Position numbers and translations under genes: made by a program. 64,000 nucleotides of DNA from positions 2,961,589-3,025,588 of the forward strand of contig NC_039495.1 of the NCBI RefSeq assembly GCF_003590095.1, in the 5' to 3' direction. The notes below the pieces were generated by a model. It did no database searches, was not told the DNA's origin, and worked only from the letters and a program-made list of their open reading frames with translations. This DNA comes from Trichoplusia ni (Eukaryota > Arthropoda > Insecta > Lepidoptera > Noctuidae). Below, in pieces: positions 9,787-21,700 of this stretch (position 1 is the stretch's first letter; the number at the start of each line of letters is the position of its first letter).

Positions 9787-9793
9787 ATCAGTG
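9787..9793 (+). promoter_or_regulatory. Possible initiator of SDR copy 5
   Basis: ATCAGTG matches the arthropod initiator TCAGT, with A at 9790, leaving a 42-nt 5' UTR similar to copy 4. No good TATA box lies 30 nt upstream (only CATACAT), so this is tentative. Confidence 0.4.
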
Positions 9794-9831
9794 AAATTAA
9801 TAGTGCCAAAGGATACGATACACTTGAAAAC

Positions 9832-10146
9832 ATGTCTTTTGAAAATAAAGTCGTTTTAGTTACTGGTTCGGGAAGTGGCATTGGAGAGGCTACTGTAAAG
9901 GAATTTGCCAAAAACGGTGCGAACGTTATTATTGTAGATATAAACAATGAAAGGACTGAAAACGTAGCTGAAATATGTAAGCAATTCGGCAATAAAGTAC
10001 TCGGTATAACTGCAGATGTTACCAAATTTGAAGAAGCAGAAAATATTTTGAAGGAAACAATTGACACATTTGGACGACTTGATATCTTAATTAATAATGC
10101 GGGTATTCTAGGTCAGCCAAGCAGTATTCTTCAAGGAACTATATTG
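9832..10146 (+). CDS. Classical SDR oxidoreductase, FabG-like (copy 5), cut by assembly gap
   Basis: 105 codons from ATG 9832 up to the first N. Motifs: TGSGSGIG (11-18), Asp36 (IIVD) predicting NAD(H), AD after KVLGIT, and NNAG near residue 90. The catalytic Ser/Tyr/Lys half is missing because the sequence is unknown, not because of a visible mutation. A normal 250-residue protein needs ~435 more bases, which would fit in the 1,000-N gap. Nothing SDR-like appears at 11147 or beyond, so the gene should end inside the gap. It is most like copy 4 (shared FENKVVL start, CKQFG-KVL, TIDTFG) and is probably a tandem duplicate of it. Confidence 0.88.
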
Positions 10147-11146
10147 NNNNNNNNNNNNNNNNNNNNNNNNNNNNNNNNNNNNNNNNNNNNNNNNNNNNNN
10201 NNNNNNNNNNNNNNNNNNNNNNNNNNNNNNNNNNNNNNNNNNNNNNNNNNNNNNNNNNNNNNNNNNNNNNNNNNNNNNNNNNNNNNNNNNNNNNNNNNNN
10301 NNNNNNNNNNNNNNNNNNNNNNNNNNNNNNNNNNNNNNNNNNNNNNNNNNNNNNNNNNNNNNNNNNNNNNNNNNNNNNNNNNNNNNNNNNNNNNNNNNNN
10401 NNNNNNNNNNNNNNNNNNNNNNNNNNNNNNNNNNNNNNNNNNNNNNNNNNNNNNNNNNNNNNNNNNNNNNNNNNNNNNNNNNNNNNNNNNNNNNNNNNNN
10501 NNNNNNNNNNNNNNNNNNNNNNNNNNNNNNNNNNNNNNNNNNNNNNNNNNNNNNNNNNNNNNNNNNNNNNNNNNNNNNNNNNNNNNNNNNNNNNNNNNNN
10601 NNNNNNNNNNNNNNNNNNNNNNNNNNNNNNNNNNNNNNNNNNNNNNNNNNNNNNNNNNNNNNNNNNNNNNNNNNNNNNNNNNNNNNNNNNNNNNNNNNNN
10701 NNNNNNNNNNNNNNNNNNNNNNNNNNNNNNNNNNNNNNNNNNNNNNNNNNNNNNNNNNNNNNNNNNNNNNNNNNNNNNNNNNNNNNNNNNNNNNNNNNNN
10801 NNNNNNNNNNNNNNNNNNNNNNNNNNNNNNNNNNNNNNNNNNNNNNNNNNNNNNNNNNNNNNNNNNNNNNNNNNNNNNNNNNNNNNNNNNNNNNNNNNNN
10901 NNNNNNNNNNNNNNNNNNNNNNNNNNNNNNNNNNNNNNNNNNNNNNNNNNNNNNNNNNNNNNNNNNNNNNNNNNNNNNNNNNNNNNNNNNNNNNNNNNNN
11001 NNNNNNNNNNNNNNNNNNNNNNNNNNNNNNNNNNNNNNNNNNNNNNNNNNNNNNNNNNNNNNNNNNNNNNNNNNNNNNNNNNNNNNNNNNNNNNNNNNNN
11101 NNNNNNNNNNNNNNNNNNNNNNNNNNNNNNNNNNNNNNNNNNNNNN
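10147..11146. other. Assembly gap, exactly 1,000 N
   Basis: A run of exactly 1,000 undetermined bases, a round number that suggests a placeholder rather than a measured length. It hides the 3' half of SDR copy 5 and possibly more of the array. Confidence 0.99.
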
Positions 11147-12060
11147 GTAAATTTTCACGACGGTGTATTTCTACTGGGGCAATAATAACAAATATTAAAA
11201 ATAGAGATTAATAATAATTAATATGTGTAACTCGTTACCGACTTATGTCATTAATTTAAAATACATGTTCTTTGCAATGTTACAAAAACTTTGCGTTATC
11301 TTCCATTCATTGGCAACCAATTTAATATTGAATTCATTAAATTTAGCTTAGTAGATTATAAAAGTGCTCCGCAATAGAGTAACACAGTCCACATAAATAA
11401 AAAAATGGCAACAACAAAATCCTATAGGTACCTACTAAAACAATTGTCTTTCAATCGTCTTTTTAAGCACTAATCACTTTTTTTTTAATGTCACGAAACA
11501 ATTCACCTACTAAAAGTACAATTCAAGTATCAAAACGATAAATCCACCTACACATCACGATGCAGACTCATGACCCAAATGTTGTGATAGCTCCCAATAA
11601 CAGCCGGCGGCGGTCAATCATTGCTGTTATTAATTAAGACTACACCTGGACCCGCCAACTTGTTATGAAGGCGGCTGCTGTACAACGAAGTACGTTTAAG
11701 ATTTTGGGAGTTGCTGAATGAAGAATAGTGTTTTGAGTAGCTCTAGTATATTTTATGTATAAACTGAATATTGTGGTCTGTTTCTATTGAAAATAGATTA
11801 ATAAGAAGTATGTAGGCTTTGATTCTACGCTCTTTGAACAAGAGAAAGGATTTGTAATAAGCATTTTGTAAAATGGAAATTTTTGTCAAAATATGAGAAA
11901 TTTTTTCCGTTCGACAAATGGTGTAACTGTGTGTAATTAACACTTCAAATTTTTAGGGTTCTGATGGATGGTATTTTATAGAACTTAAAGAGATGTAATC
12001 AAATGCGTGCTTAGATTTCAATATATTACAATAGTTTTGTCAATCGTTGCATTTTACATA
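11147..12060. other. Gene-free region right of the gap
   Basis: AT-rich sequence, no SDR remnant and no recognisable gene. Confidence 0.4.
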
Positions 12061-12155
12061 AAACCTCTACGAACTACTACGAAACTCTCGCTACGATTAT
12101 CGTAGCCGTCGGTCTACGTAGACCAACCGAAAGCAGCAAATTAGCTACGACTTCA
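12061..12155. repeat. Hairpin-rich CTACGA repeat
   Basis: CTACGA or TACGAA recurs several times. CTACGA-TTA-TCGTAG (12091-12105) and the perfect palindrome GGTCTACGTAGACC (12111-12124) can fold. It is probably a remnant of a small palindromic transposon; family unknown. Confidence 0.45.
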
Positions 12156-13530
12156 TTTAGGATGTAGATTCTATAGATTTATTATTATAGAAAGAGTTCA
12201 GTATATCAGGTAAACAATTAAAATAGCAATCAATTACACAAATACCTTAAGCAAAACTAATTAAACATGCCTGCATGTAAATAATAACAGCACATTAAGT
12301 TAATATTAATGTAGAAAAAAAACAGGGTACAGTTCAAACGGACCAAATTTTATAATCGGCAATAAAGCTGGAAACACTCCTAAAGCATTGCTAATTAATG
12401 TAAACATGGAACGATTAGGAGTACGAATAAACACGCGAAATGGCCCGCTGTAGCAATAAATACCTATAATAATTTTAATTACCCCAGAAAAAAAGACATT
12501 AAACAGTATAAAAGATAAAAAAATAACGCCATATTGCAAAATGAGTGAAACAATAAGGGGACGGAGATAAAATTATATTTTTAAAACGTATTATATTAAT
12601 ATATATATTAGATGGAACAGGTCCGCACTCGGCGAGGTCATCTGAATAAATAAATTATGATATAGTGGGGGTTTTAGCCGCTCTCGACGCGGATGCGCCA
12701 CAGACTGTGGTCGGGTAGACCCGCCGGTCATTTATTGTTTATAATTGATTTAAAGCCTTATCTATTTAGTGTTTATTTTTAGACAACGTTTTTTTAAGCT
12801 TTTTATGTTAACTTTACGTTGGTTTGTTTTTGATGGATTGAAGTTATATGATTTTTGGAGGTTCAACCGGTGGTTATTTACTAATTATGATAATGCTTTC
12901 ATACCGCGAGGGCTGCGTGGTGCCAGAAGTTATAGATATATTTTTAGAAAGTGTTTGTCTATTAGTGGAACCCTAAAAAGTTATTGTAATGAATTCTAAT
13001 TATAAGCTAGAATAGCTAATTACTAGTAGATCTCTCGTCTCCCTAAAGTCCGAATACATATTCATCCGATGATGATTTTGAAACCTTAATCAATATATTT
13101 TATACAAAAAAAAATATTTCTTGATTACAGACAGTCCTCAACAAGCCACCACAAAATCAATAATTTTATCACGTATTTTTTTTATTAGTAATGCCACCTC
13201 TATACCTTCTGAACCCAACTCGGACGTGAGTTTAAAAAAAAATGTCGTCGTTGTCTAATGAATTTATGGTCAGGAACTTGGTCTGTGGTCGGGCATTTTT
13301 TTTCTCGTGGGACGAGATAAAGACCGATAGCTCAGTCCGTGACGAATAGTGCGGAAACGTTGTATTTTTGTTCATTCCGTTTACTTGTTTCATATTGTAA
13401 ATGATTTATGGGAGTAAATTAAATTTTAGGTAGAATTTTCCCAAATTTTATAGGTAGGTTTGGGTGTTGTGATATATTTGTTATTATTGTTACTGATAAT
13501 ATAATTTTATTTTAAAACTTATCAACTGTG
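12156..13530. other. Gene-free region
   Basis: No supportable gene. A 77-codon minus-strand frame at 12306-12539 is hydrophobic but has no domain and no start or splice support. A moderately GC-rich patch lies at 12670-12735 (CTCTCGACGCGGATGCGCC), with no known match. Confidence 0.35.
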
Positions 13531-13784
13531 CTAGGCTTGGCTTCCAGTCTAACTAGATGCAGCTAAGTATCAGTACTTTATAAGGAGCTACTGCCTATCT
13601 AACCTCCTCAACGCAATTACCCTTAGTCAAACTGCCTGTAAGATGGGGAAAAAACAGCCAGGACCCAGGACAATTAAACCAGCCTTCTGAAATACGGAGG
13701 AACTTGTTATGACATAGACGGTCACAAATCTATGAACCGATCGCGTCAAGTATAGCTTAAACTGTAATCGATCAACTTGTGCAG
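13531..13784 (-). repeat. 5S-rRNA-derived SINE (old copy)
   Basis: The minus strand starts with TTGATCGATTACAGTTTAAG, an eroded 5S internal-promoter region. The body includes CCTCCGTATTTCAGAAGG and TTGAGGAGGTTAGATAGGCA, and it ends near AGACTGGAAGCCAAGCCTAG. It is the same family as 37371-37648 and 53690-53950. Confidence 0.65.
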
Positions 13785-14399
13785 TTACCATTTAGCCACG
13801 AGCTCCTCTTTAACTTGTGCGTAGAAAAATCGATGTCTAAAGATATGAACTTTTAGCTTATTTCGATCTAACTTTTTTACTTGTTCTCCTTATATTAAAG
13901 CATCTATATAAACTATTGAATATTGTAATATTGTTCCATGGTATTCAAAATGGCCGAACGTCAGGCCATCAGAGACAGGGTCTCAGTAACCGTAAAGAGC
14001 AACGCTGACCTTATTATTGGTTACACTACGTAGGATAAGAACTTAGGGCTAAATATTTATGTATCAATTATGGGTTTGATAAAGAGCGATTGAAATGCGG
14101 AATAATATATTTCTTGAAGAAAATTAAGGTTTTCTGGTTGCTTTTACAAATTGTTTTTAATATATTCACTTGGATATTGTTATTTTTTCAATTCTATAAA
14201 CATACGTCTTCATTACCCAAAACTGATTTTCCAAAAGCGCTTTGTCAATATTTTAGTAAATTGTTTTTTGTCCTATAACCTTTGGTAGTCAACTGCTAAT
14301 CAAATATTTCCTAATAATTGTTACAGAACTTCCTATCCAACACCTCATCGAACATTTTCTTTACAATAGAGTAACGTAATCATTGTTTATAAACACACA
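13785..14399. other. Gene-free AT-rich region
   Basis: Nothing recognisable. The 62-codon frame at 14090 is low-complexity and rich in F, L and K. Confidence 0.35.
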
Positions 14400-14605
14400 C
14401 CTTTAAAATACTCCCAAGTCCAGTCTCACCGTGGTATTCCCACCGATCTCGCCGGCCGTATTAACGAAAAAGGCACTATTACAGAGTTCCGGTCGGATAT
14501 ATTTTCCACTTGGTTAGCCGATTTTACGGGCAATTGGGCTTAGGGGGCGTTCAAAGGTCGGGACTCGAACCCACGGACAATGGCCCAATAGTTTATCTAG
14601 TGCCA
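14400..14605 (-). repeat. Possible tRNA-like repeat
   Basis: A block clearly less AT-rich than its surroundings. On the minus strand GTGGGTTCGAGTCCCGACC (B-box-like) lies near its right end. No convincing A box or cloverleaf, so this is either an old SINE or an unrelated conserved block. Confidence 0.3.
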
Positions 14606-15944
14606 TTTTGATGGAGCGATCCCGATAATGTTAACTGCCTTGTTTGATGTGTTGTTCAATATGTTCAACTTGTTAAAGTGCATAGCTGAATTGCTTTTGT
14701 ATAATAGCAACTCATTGTTATAGGTGTTTTTTGATTAATTATGGTATAATAGGAGCTATCTCGAGATAAAGACAGTCCCAAAGCAGCTCCTTGGTTAATA
14801 AAATAACATTAATGATGATAAAAAGTCAACGAAATGAAAGGAGTCGGAATGCGTAACTCCCATATCTGAACTTCGGAACAACATTTCATGATTTTAGAAA
14901 ATAATATCTGATTAGTATCAAAATATTTAATGAAGATCGTTCTTAATACAAATCAGAAAACTCAATTGAGAACACTTCTCTATAGCATTCTAAAAAATTG
15001 TATTAAATGAAAATCATTAACACAGATAATCATACATCATCTAGAACTCACAATACCGGCTAATCGAAAGTCCCCATGAAATAACAACAGGGTTGAGTAT
15101 AACGTTAATCTTATACAAAATAGCGATAATATGCGCGGCGGTTTCTTAGAGTTGCCAGCGTTAATTTATGCCACGGCACGAACTATAGCATTTTAACTCC
15201 TTCGGAGATAGCTGGTGAGGGACGAGTGGTATAAGTCAGGGTTTTAGAGGTTAAAAAGTTGGTAGTATGTTTGCAATAATATTGGTGTAAACTATACTGT
15301 TTATTACTGTCCTTTGTTTGTTAATGTATTGATAATATGAAAAAAAACTGGGTGCGAATCGGAGTGGCAATAAAATATGCCAAAAAATAATGCAAAAAAT
15401 GGGCGGCTATCAAATTGATGACTACACCAAGCGTTGCTTTACCTCGCGTTATCATAGCGGCAATAGAAATACATCGTCAGAGAAAATTTCAACTGGGTAA
15501 ATATAACGGTTTCTGATACACCTGGTGTTAGACGTACGGAAAGACCGACTGAGAGCCAAAGGAAAATACAGCGGAGACTCAATAATAGGAAAACTAAAAA
15601 GACATGTTTGTGCTCTAAATTATCGAAAACTTGTTATTTTGTTTCCTAAATTCAAGAAGTTTTAAGTGCCTGTACGTTGTTTCTTTCTACTTTAACTAAA
15701 TTGACGTAGGTACATCGGTATTTGCCTCTTTCGCTTACGAAACCACAAGGCCTAAAAATTTCATACTTCTACAAACGCCTAATTATTTTACGCCATGTTT
15801 TCTTTTGTGAACTTGTAGGCAAAACCCTCCCCTCTTTTACGTAACGAACAAAAAAACCTCAGGAAAATAAGAAACCTTACTTACACCCAGTTTCAAACCT
15901 GCGGTTAGTGGCGATCCGACTTAACCGAAGCCAAAAAGTGTACA
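14606..15944. other. Gene-free region
   Basis: AT-rich. No ORF with domain signal and no clear repeat copy recognised. Confidence 0.35.
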
Positions 15945-16002
15945 GTCACGCCTCGCGCCCCCCGCTCGCGATCCACGCCCCACCCCCGCCGCTGTCCGGG
16001 CT
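15945..16002. other. Short GC-rich, C-run block
   Basis: A ~58-bp island (CCTCGCGCCCCCCGCTCGCG ... CCCCACCCCCGCCGCTG) in otherwise AT-rich DNA. No ORF. It could be a regulatory (Sp/KLF-type C-box) site or part of a non-coding exon; function unknown. Confidence 0.35.
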
Positions 16003-16967
16003 AACTTCATAAGACTATGAATTTAAATACGTTAGTCGATGTCAAAGGGTCGTCTCGTTGCATCCCGTTAGGTGTTGTAAAATGCCGCTGGTTTGTAGAT
16101 AGGGATGAGTTATTAGGTTTTTGTTGTGTATGTTGGTTTTGCGTAGTATGGCATCGGATTTAGTCTCCCATTTAATTTGTGTGCTAAGCTAGTAAGCTAT
16201 GTAAGAGTTCGATGGGCAAAAGCTCTGACTCCAGAAGACCCTACGGAGAGAAGAAAATAAGTCTCCGGCAAATAAAATAAAAAAACATTGCAAAGATTGC
16301 ATAATTATGGCTCATACCTAATGCAGGGCAAGAACGCTTATTATGTCAGTCAATGATTATTCAAATTATAAAGTTGGTCGCCGAGATGAGACGATGATGA
16401 CGTATGATTACGGTTTTATATAATTTGATAGGCACACTCCATGTATGTACGTAATTTTGCTCTACATATTTTATTTTCATTTATTTTTGGTATGATTATT
16501 ATAATATCATTCTTGGTCTTAGTAGTTTAATTTTATAGTGGCTTACATCGACTTAAAATGTTTATTCATCTGGCACGGCACCTACAGACTTTGATTGTAT
16601 TACATATTGTAAACGAAAAGGAGTGCTGCTGGGGAGTTTCTTTTCTCGCAATGGAAGCACTTCGGAAGCGGCGAAGGGTGGGTAGTATAGGTGATATCTA
16701 ATATAATTAGATATTCAAAGAGTGCTACTTAGTAGGCATATTGCAAACAATGACATTTGAGTTTGTGTTCAATAGTTATTGCGATACGTCTTGTAATTTT
16801 AGAAACAATAGTTTTGTACAGTTTCTTGTCGCTTTTATTAAAAAAAAAAATTGTTTCTTTTGTGTTTTAAAGACAAAATGAATCGTAAAAATACTAATTA
16901 TAAACAATTTTTATCTAGTGTTAAGAACTATAATACTTACTTTGATTAATTTTGCTATTTTTGATTA
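16003..16967. other. Gene-free region
   Basis: No gene recognised. The sequence around 16620-16690 is mixed in composition but has no ORF. Confidence 0.35.
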
Positions 16968-17100
16968 AAGTTCCGTTCCCAAAGGGTTAAAGCGGAACCA
17001 TATGCCTAAGGCTCTGCTGATTGATCGTCCATCCGTCCGTCCGTCACCAAGCTGTATCTCATGAACCGTGAAATGTTGGGAAGTTGAATTTCTTTTCTTC
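16968..17100 (+). repeat. Interspersed repeat of the 'GTCCGTCCGTC' family
   Basis: GTTCCGTTCCCAAAGGGTTA, CCATCCGTCCGTCCGTCACC and AAGCTGTATCTCATGAACC in that order. This is a recurrent small element. Related fragments lie at 2230 (-), 26567 (-), 28447 (+) and 30838 (+). Confidence 0.6.
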
Positions 17101-17227
17101 TTTCTTTCTCAATTTTCTACGATTTCGAATGAAAATAATAAAATTCGAATATGTCAAGTGTTTTGAATAATTTAAATCATATGCAATCACGATACCAAGC
17201 ATGCCGAAAATGAGCTTTATTTCATAA

Positions 17228-17478
17228 CTAGCCCGCGACTTCGTCCCCGTGGGTAGAAGATATAAGTTATGATTTATACCTGCCCTGTTTTTTTCACATT
17301 TTCCATTGTATCTTCGTTTCTATTAGTCGCAGCGTGATGGTTTATAGCCTAAAGCCTTCTTCGATGAATGGTCTATTCAACACAAAAATATTTTTTCAAT
17401 TTGAACCATTAGTTCCTGAGATTAGCGCGTTCAAACAAACAAACTCTTCAGCTTTATATATTAAGTATAGAGTATAGA
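17228..17478 (-). mobile_element. Helitron-like non-autonomous element, subfamily 2
   Basis: On the minus strand it runs TCTATACTC...TATATAAAGCTGAAG, AACGCGCTAATCTCAGGAAC, ... to CGCGGGCTAG, flanked by A and T. It lacks the CAACAG hexamer before CTAG that the other copies have. Differs from subfamily 1 in most of its interior, but shares the 3' end. Confidence 0.72.
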
Positions 17479-17879
17479 TTTAAGATATTTAAGCAAATAG
17501 ATCAATAAAAATCAAAAATTTATAGCGTGAGCAGCATTTTATGAGCCCAACAAACTTTCCTTATCACAAGCGGATTGTTAGTACAGTGAGTAAAAATATT
17601 CGGAACACGAAGTCACTTGATGTTTGTTAATTACTTATTACTAAACTTCAACTACAGCTGAACTTTGATAGCAATGAATCTGAATTAGGTATCACTAATT
17701 CATAACTTATAAATGAATAGAAATAGAATTAATAATTTTAGTTTTTTTTTTGGTGAAAATTTTCTTTTTTGATTTAGTGAATTATTCATCTGAAAAATCA
17801 TTATAGTCAAATAATATTTTGATAATTAAAAAGGTTGCAGTTAATAAAATTTTATTTTAAACATTTCTCTTCTATTTAC

Positions 17880-18345
17880 TGAAGCGATTTGTAACACATG
17901 GTTCTATGGATTTGTAAGAGATGCAGTTTCGACCCCAGGTAAAGTACCAAGGTGGTTTTTCAAAGTGAAATGTACTTTTTCTGAATTATTCTAAGACACC
18001 ACTCACAAAACGGTGAAAAAAACCATTGTAAGGAAACCTGGATTCCCAAATATTGGGATCTGGAACCGTATATCCGCAGTGAGTTAGTGTAGTGATCAAG
18101 GCACAAACCTTGCCAACACGAGAAGAGGCCTTATTATGCTTAAATATTCTTAGTGTCAATAGCCTTTCTTTAGAGTTCATTCCTTCTCACCACCAAATAC
18201 CTCTCACCCAACGATAAGTTAGCGTACTGATTAAGGCTCAAACCTTGTCAATACGCCAAGAAGCCTTTTTATGCTTAATGTTCTTATGGTCAATAGCCTT
18301 CTTTTGAGTCCATTTCTTCTCACCACCAAATACCTCTGAGTCTTA
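17880..18345 (+). repeat. Composite SINE/LINE-tail repeat with internal tandem duplication
   Basis: A head with GTTTCGACCCCAGGTAAAGT, then GTGAAAAAAACCATTGTAAGG, GGATTCCCAAATATTGGGAT and CAGTGAGTTAGTG. This is a common lepidopteran element body, also at 38195-38310. A ~120-bp unit at 18083-18204 is repeated at 18218-18337 with a 135-bp period. Both units contain CAAACCTTG, GAAG-GCC, TTCTTA and CTTCTCACCACCAAATACCT. Confidence 0.6.
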
Positions 18346-18619
18346 CCCTACAATATCGGTAGCGAATATACCAAGTACCTACCAAAGTACAATCGTCAAC
18401 AGAATGTTTGTCTCGCATGTCTCGGTAACACAGCAAAGCAAATTGATTTTTCACCGCCGCTAATCGCAACCGTTGGTCGTGGACGCAGGGAGGCCAATAA
18501 ACGGTAGGGATGTCTTTATGGGGCAACAACTAGCAAACCGCCATTACGAGATCGCTATTAACTATGGATTATAGAAATGGTAGATGTGGTATTTATTTTG
18601 ACGGACAATAAAATAAAAT

Positions 18620-18790
18620 AGAATACCTACTCCTGGCCCGGTGGTATGACCGTTGGACTGAAAAGTCAGAGGTATCACGATCAAATTCTGTCATGTACTA
18701 ATGCGTTTTCGAATGTCTTTATGTATTACAAAGTTATAACCACTTGCTTATAATGGCAAAGGAAGGGAACCAGCACAGCTGAGATTTTTC
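18620..18790 (+). repeat. Very degenerate tRNA-SINE-like sequence
   Basis: CCGGTGGTATGACCGTTGGA followed about 40 nt later by TCACGATCAAATTCTG resembles A and B boxes of an old tRNA-derived SINE. Weak. Confidence 0.35.
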
Positions 18791-18799
18791 CAAAGTTTG

Positions 18800-21700
18800 T
18801 TTAAGGTAAGGTTATGAATCTTTAACCGCGATATCAGGGTCCACTTACATCAACTACAGGAAAAGAAAAAATTGAGTAAAATTAAAATCTGGATGGTTAT
18901 TTTCCCCAACAGTGAAATGTAAGAAAATTAAATCATGGTAAAATCATAAAGTATTATTTTACTCAGTGCGAAACAGTAGTCTATTAAATTTGTCCATTCA
19001 TAAAAAGATACGCAAACACAAATTTATTTTGTTAAGGAACATCCTCATTTGTGCAAGACTAAGAAGACCAAGAAGATACTTAAATATAAAAAAAGTTGGA
19101 CCTATATTACATGACCAGTTTAAGCAAATGTGGAATGAAATATTATAACCGGATACACATATTCTATCACAAAATAAATATCAAAACATCCCATATACCA
19201 CATCCAAACCAAATCAATAGCATCTAACATCGGTCCTATCGTCCGTATCTTCGCGAAACACGTAAACAGCGGTGTGCGATCGTAAAAGAAAATGTGTTCG
19301 ACTGTACCGAACAATTTGCGGTCCGTTCGTGTATCGATCACGGTTTGTTGTTCAACCGCCGGCTAATATCTAACTCTCTTATATCTTGTTGTCGTATAGT
19401 TTTGTTTCGGCTTATTTCTATGAAAATTTCGTTTTGAAAGAGTTTTTATGTAAAGCCCAGTAGGTATTATAGTAAATTTTTGAAGAATTGTGACAATATT
19501 TTTGAACATTCAAGATTGAATAAATGGTTTGAATGGTAAAAATCACTTACTCAGATTTCTCACTGAAACACAAACAAAGATGTAACACATTGATTTTGAC
19601 CTTTGTAGAACCTTAAATTGAGCATGCAAAGATTTCAAAACACGTGTTTATTCGAATGTAGTGTAATATGTTACGTCATGAACTCTTTATAAATATATTT
19701 TATTATACATTTTTTTTTAAATCAAACAACATAATAACCTTACAATGTGAAAGATAAAATAAAACAAATCTATCCACCTCTAAGAAAATGCTGAGTGCAT
19801 TTTACGTATTCCACTTGAAGTATTAAAGCACTGAGTGAATTAAAAAATAAAGATATAAATAGTTTATGAATAATGAAATAGTAATAATTCGATATTTGAC
19901 GATAATCGTCGCAAAGAAATGACACTTTTAGCTGCCGCATAACGATCAATTGAACAAAAAATTATAAGCCAAAATTAATGACGAAATAAATCAAGAATCC
20001 AATCAAAGTAAACTATAAAAGCGATAACTATACTGAAACAGGGAGGCTGTACCTCATAATAATTACGAGTAATACCCATAAAATCTTCCAACATTATTTT
20101 TATATCGTAATAAAAATATTACGGTTATATCTCCACCAAAAACACTGTAATATTGATGGCTGTCATCTAATTTGGATTATGATGTTATAGTGTGTAAGTG
20201 GGGTGTAAAAGTATTGATTACATGTGTCTTAATAGCCGCAGAGGCTGGTCCTTGTGAAAATTAGATCATTGAGATGAAAAGTGTAACGCAATACCGTATA
20301 TACAATTCAATATGAACTCAACTCCGTAAGTCTTTAAGTACCTAATTTTAGCTCTATCAAAGAATAAAAACTTGACAGTAACCACTACTTACTGCTACGG
20401 TCGATAGCAACTAGATTACCCCAAATGCCTAACCTGAGAACAAATGAAGATTGAAAAAAGGATTAAAAGTTTTTTTGGCTAGTGGGTTCACTCGAAACCA
20501 CTGAATAAAAAATATACTCTTTCCTACACTTGTGCCGAAAAAAATTAATCATATGTTGTAAATCGACATAATCCAAAAAAAAAAACACTTCATTCTAACC
20601 AAAAAGACCAAAAAGCAAAGTTACGAGACAACTCTAGTCAGTTTAGTCACATTTTTAGCAGAAGCCCTGATTAACCACAAAGATAAGAAGTCAATTCTCC
20701 TTACTACTATCATAACTCTTGATCGATGCTACATAAAAGACAGAGTAACTTGGAGAGCTTGTATAAAAGGACCAAAAAAAAAATAACTTGTACCGTAGGT
20801 GATCTTGTGGAAAATTAAAAACGCTCCAGGGCGATCGGGTAATATACTTTCTCATTACAAAAAGAGGGAACGATCACCATTTCAGGTGTATTGTGTAAAA
20901 ATTGTGGGAGCTTAATGGAGATGTGTGGTTCAAATGCTGAGTTTCCTGCGGGTTGGAGTTTGATTACGTTACGAAATTTTGTTGAGGGTTCTTTGGGGGT
21001 TAAATTTAATTTTTAAAGTTTTGATTTTATATTTCTAAATTGATTTGTATATGTATATAGATTGTTTGACACTAAAATAACTAGTTGATCAAGGACAAAT
21101 TTGTATCAGTTTTATTGTCAAAGTTAAAATATTCTTTGATTATAAAGTCATCGCAGCTTTATCAGTATTTTAATAAACCTTCTTACTAATAACAACTTTT
21201 TCTTCTGTCCAAAGTTAATAGTGATCTGAACTACTTAATTATTATCCTTAACAACTTTTAAATCCATCAGAAAAGGACCATAACATCGACATCCGGACAC
21301 AAGGACCAGAAAATCTACAATAAAAAACCCCCTCTCTAAAAAGTGAAGCTACCACCAGTTCATAACCGCGTCGGTGCGAGGTTACCTAGAATAAATTCAG
21401 GTTCGTTCCTTGCCGTAATGAATGCTAAGATTAAGATTTGTGCGCTGTTGGCTTGTGCTATTGTTTGCATTGTGCCTCGGTGTACAGTCGGCTTGCGTGC
21501 TGTTTTTATTTCATGGTCCTTTTGGAAGGACAGAGACCATGTATGAGAGCCTGATTGCGGGATAGGTTTTCTTAGAATTTTCTTGAGATTAAGATGGTTC
21601 TAAGTTCTAAGGTAAATTAATGACAATAGGTGTGTATGGAGGTTTCTTTTAGTTCTTGTTGATTTTTTTCTTGAAATACTTGCTTCGAATTTGTTTGCCT

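Noticed and set aside
10139..11158. Long frames made mostly of X
   Set aside because: They exist only because N runs contain no stop codons.
12306..12539. 77-codon hydrophobic frame on the minus strand
   Set aside because: No domain, promoter, splice site or homologue recognised, and AT-rich DNA gives hydrophobic frames by chance.
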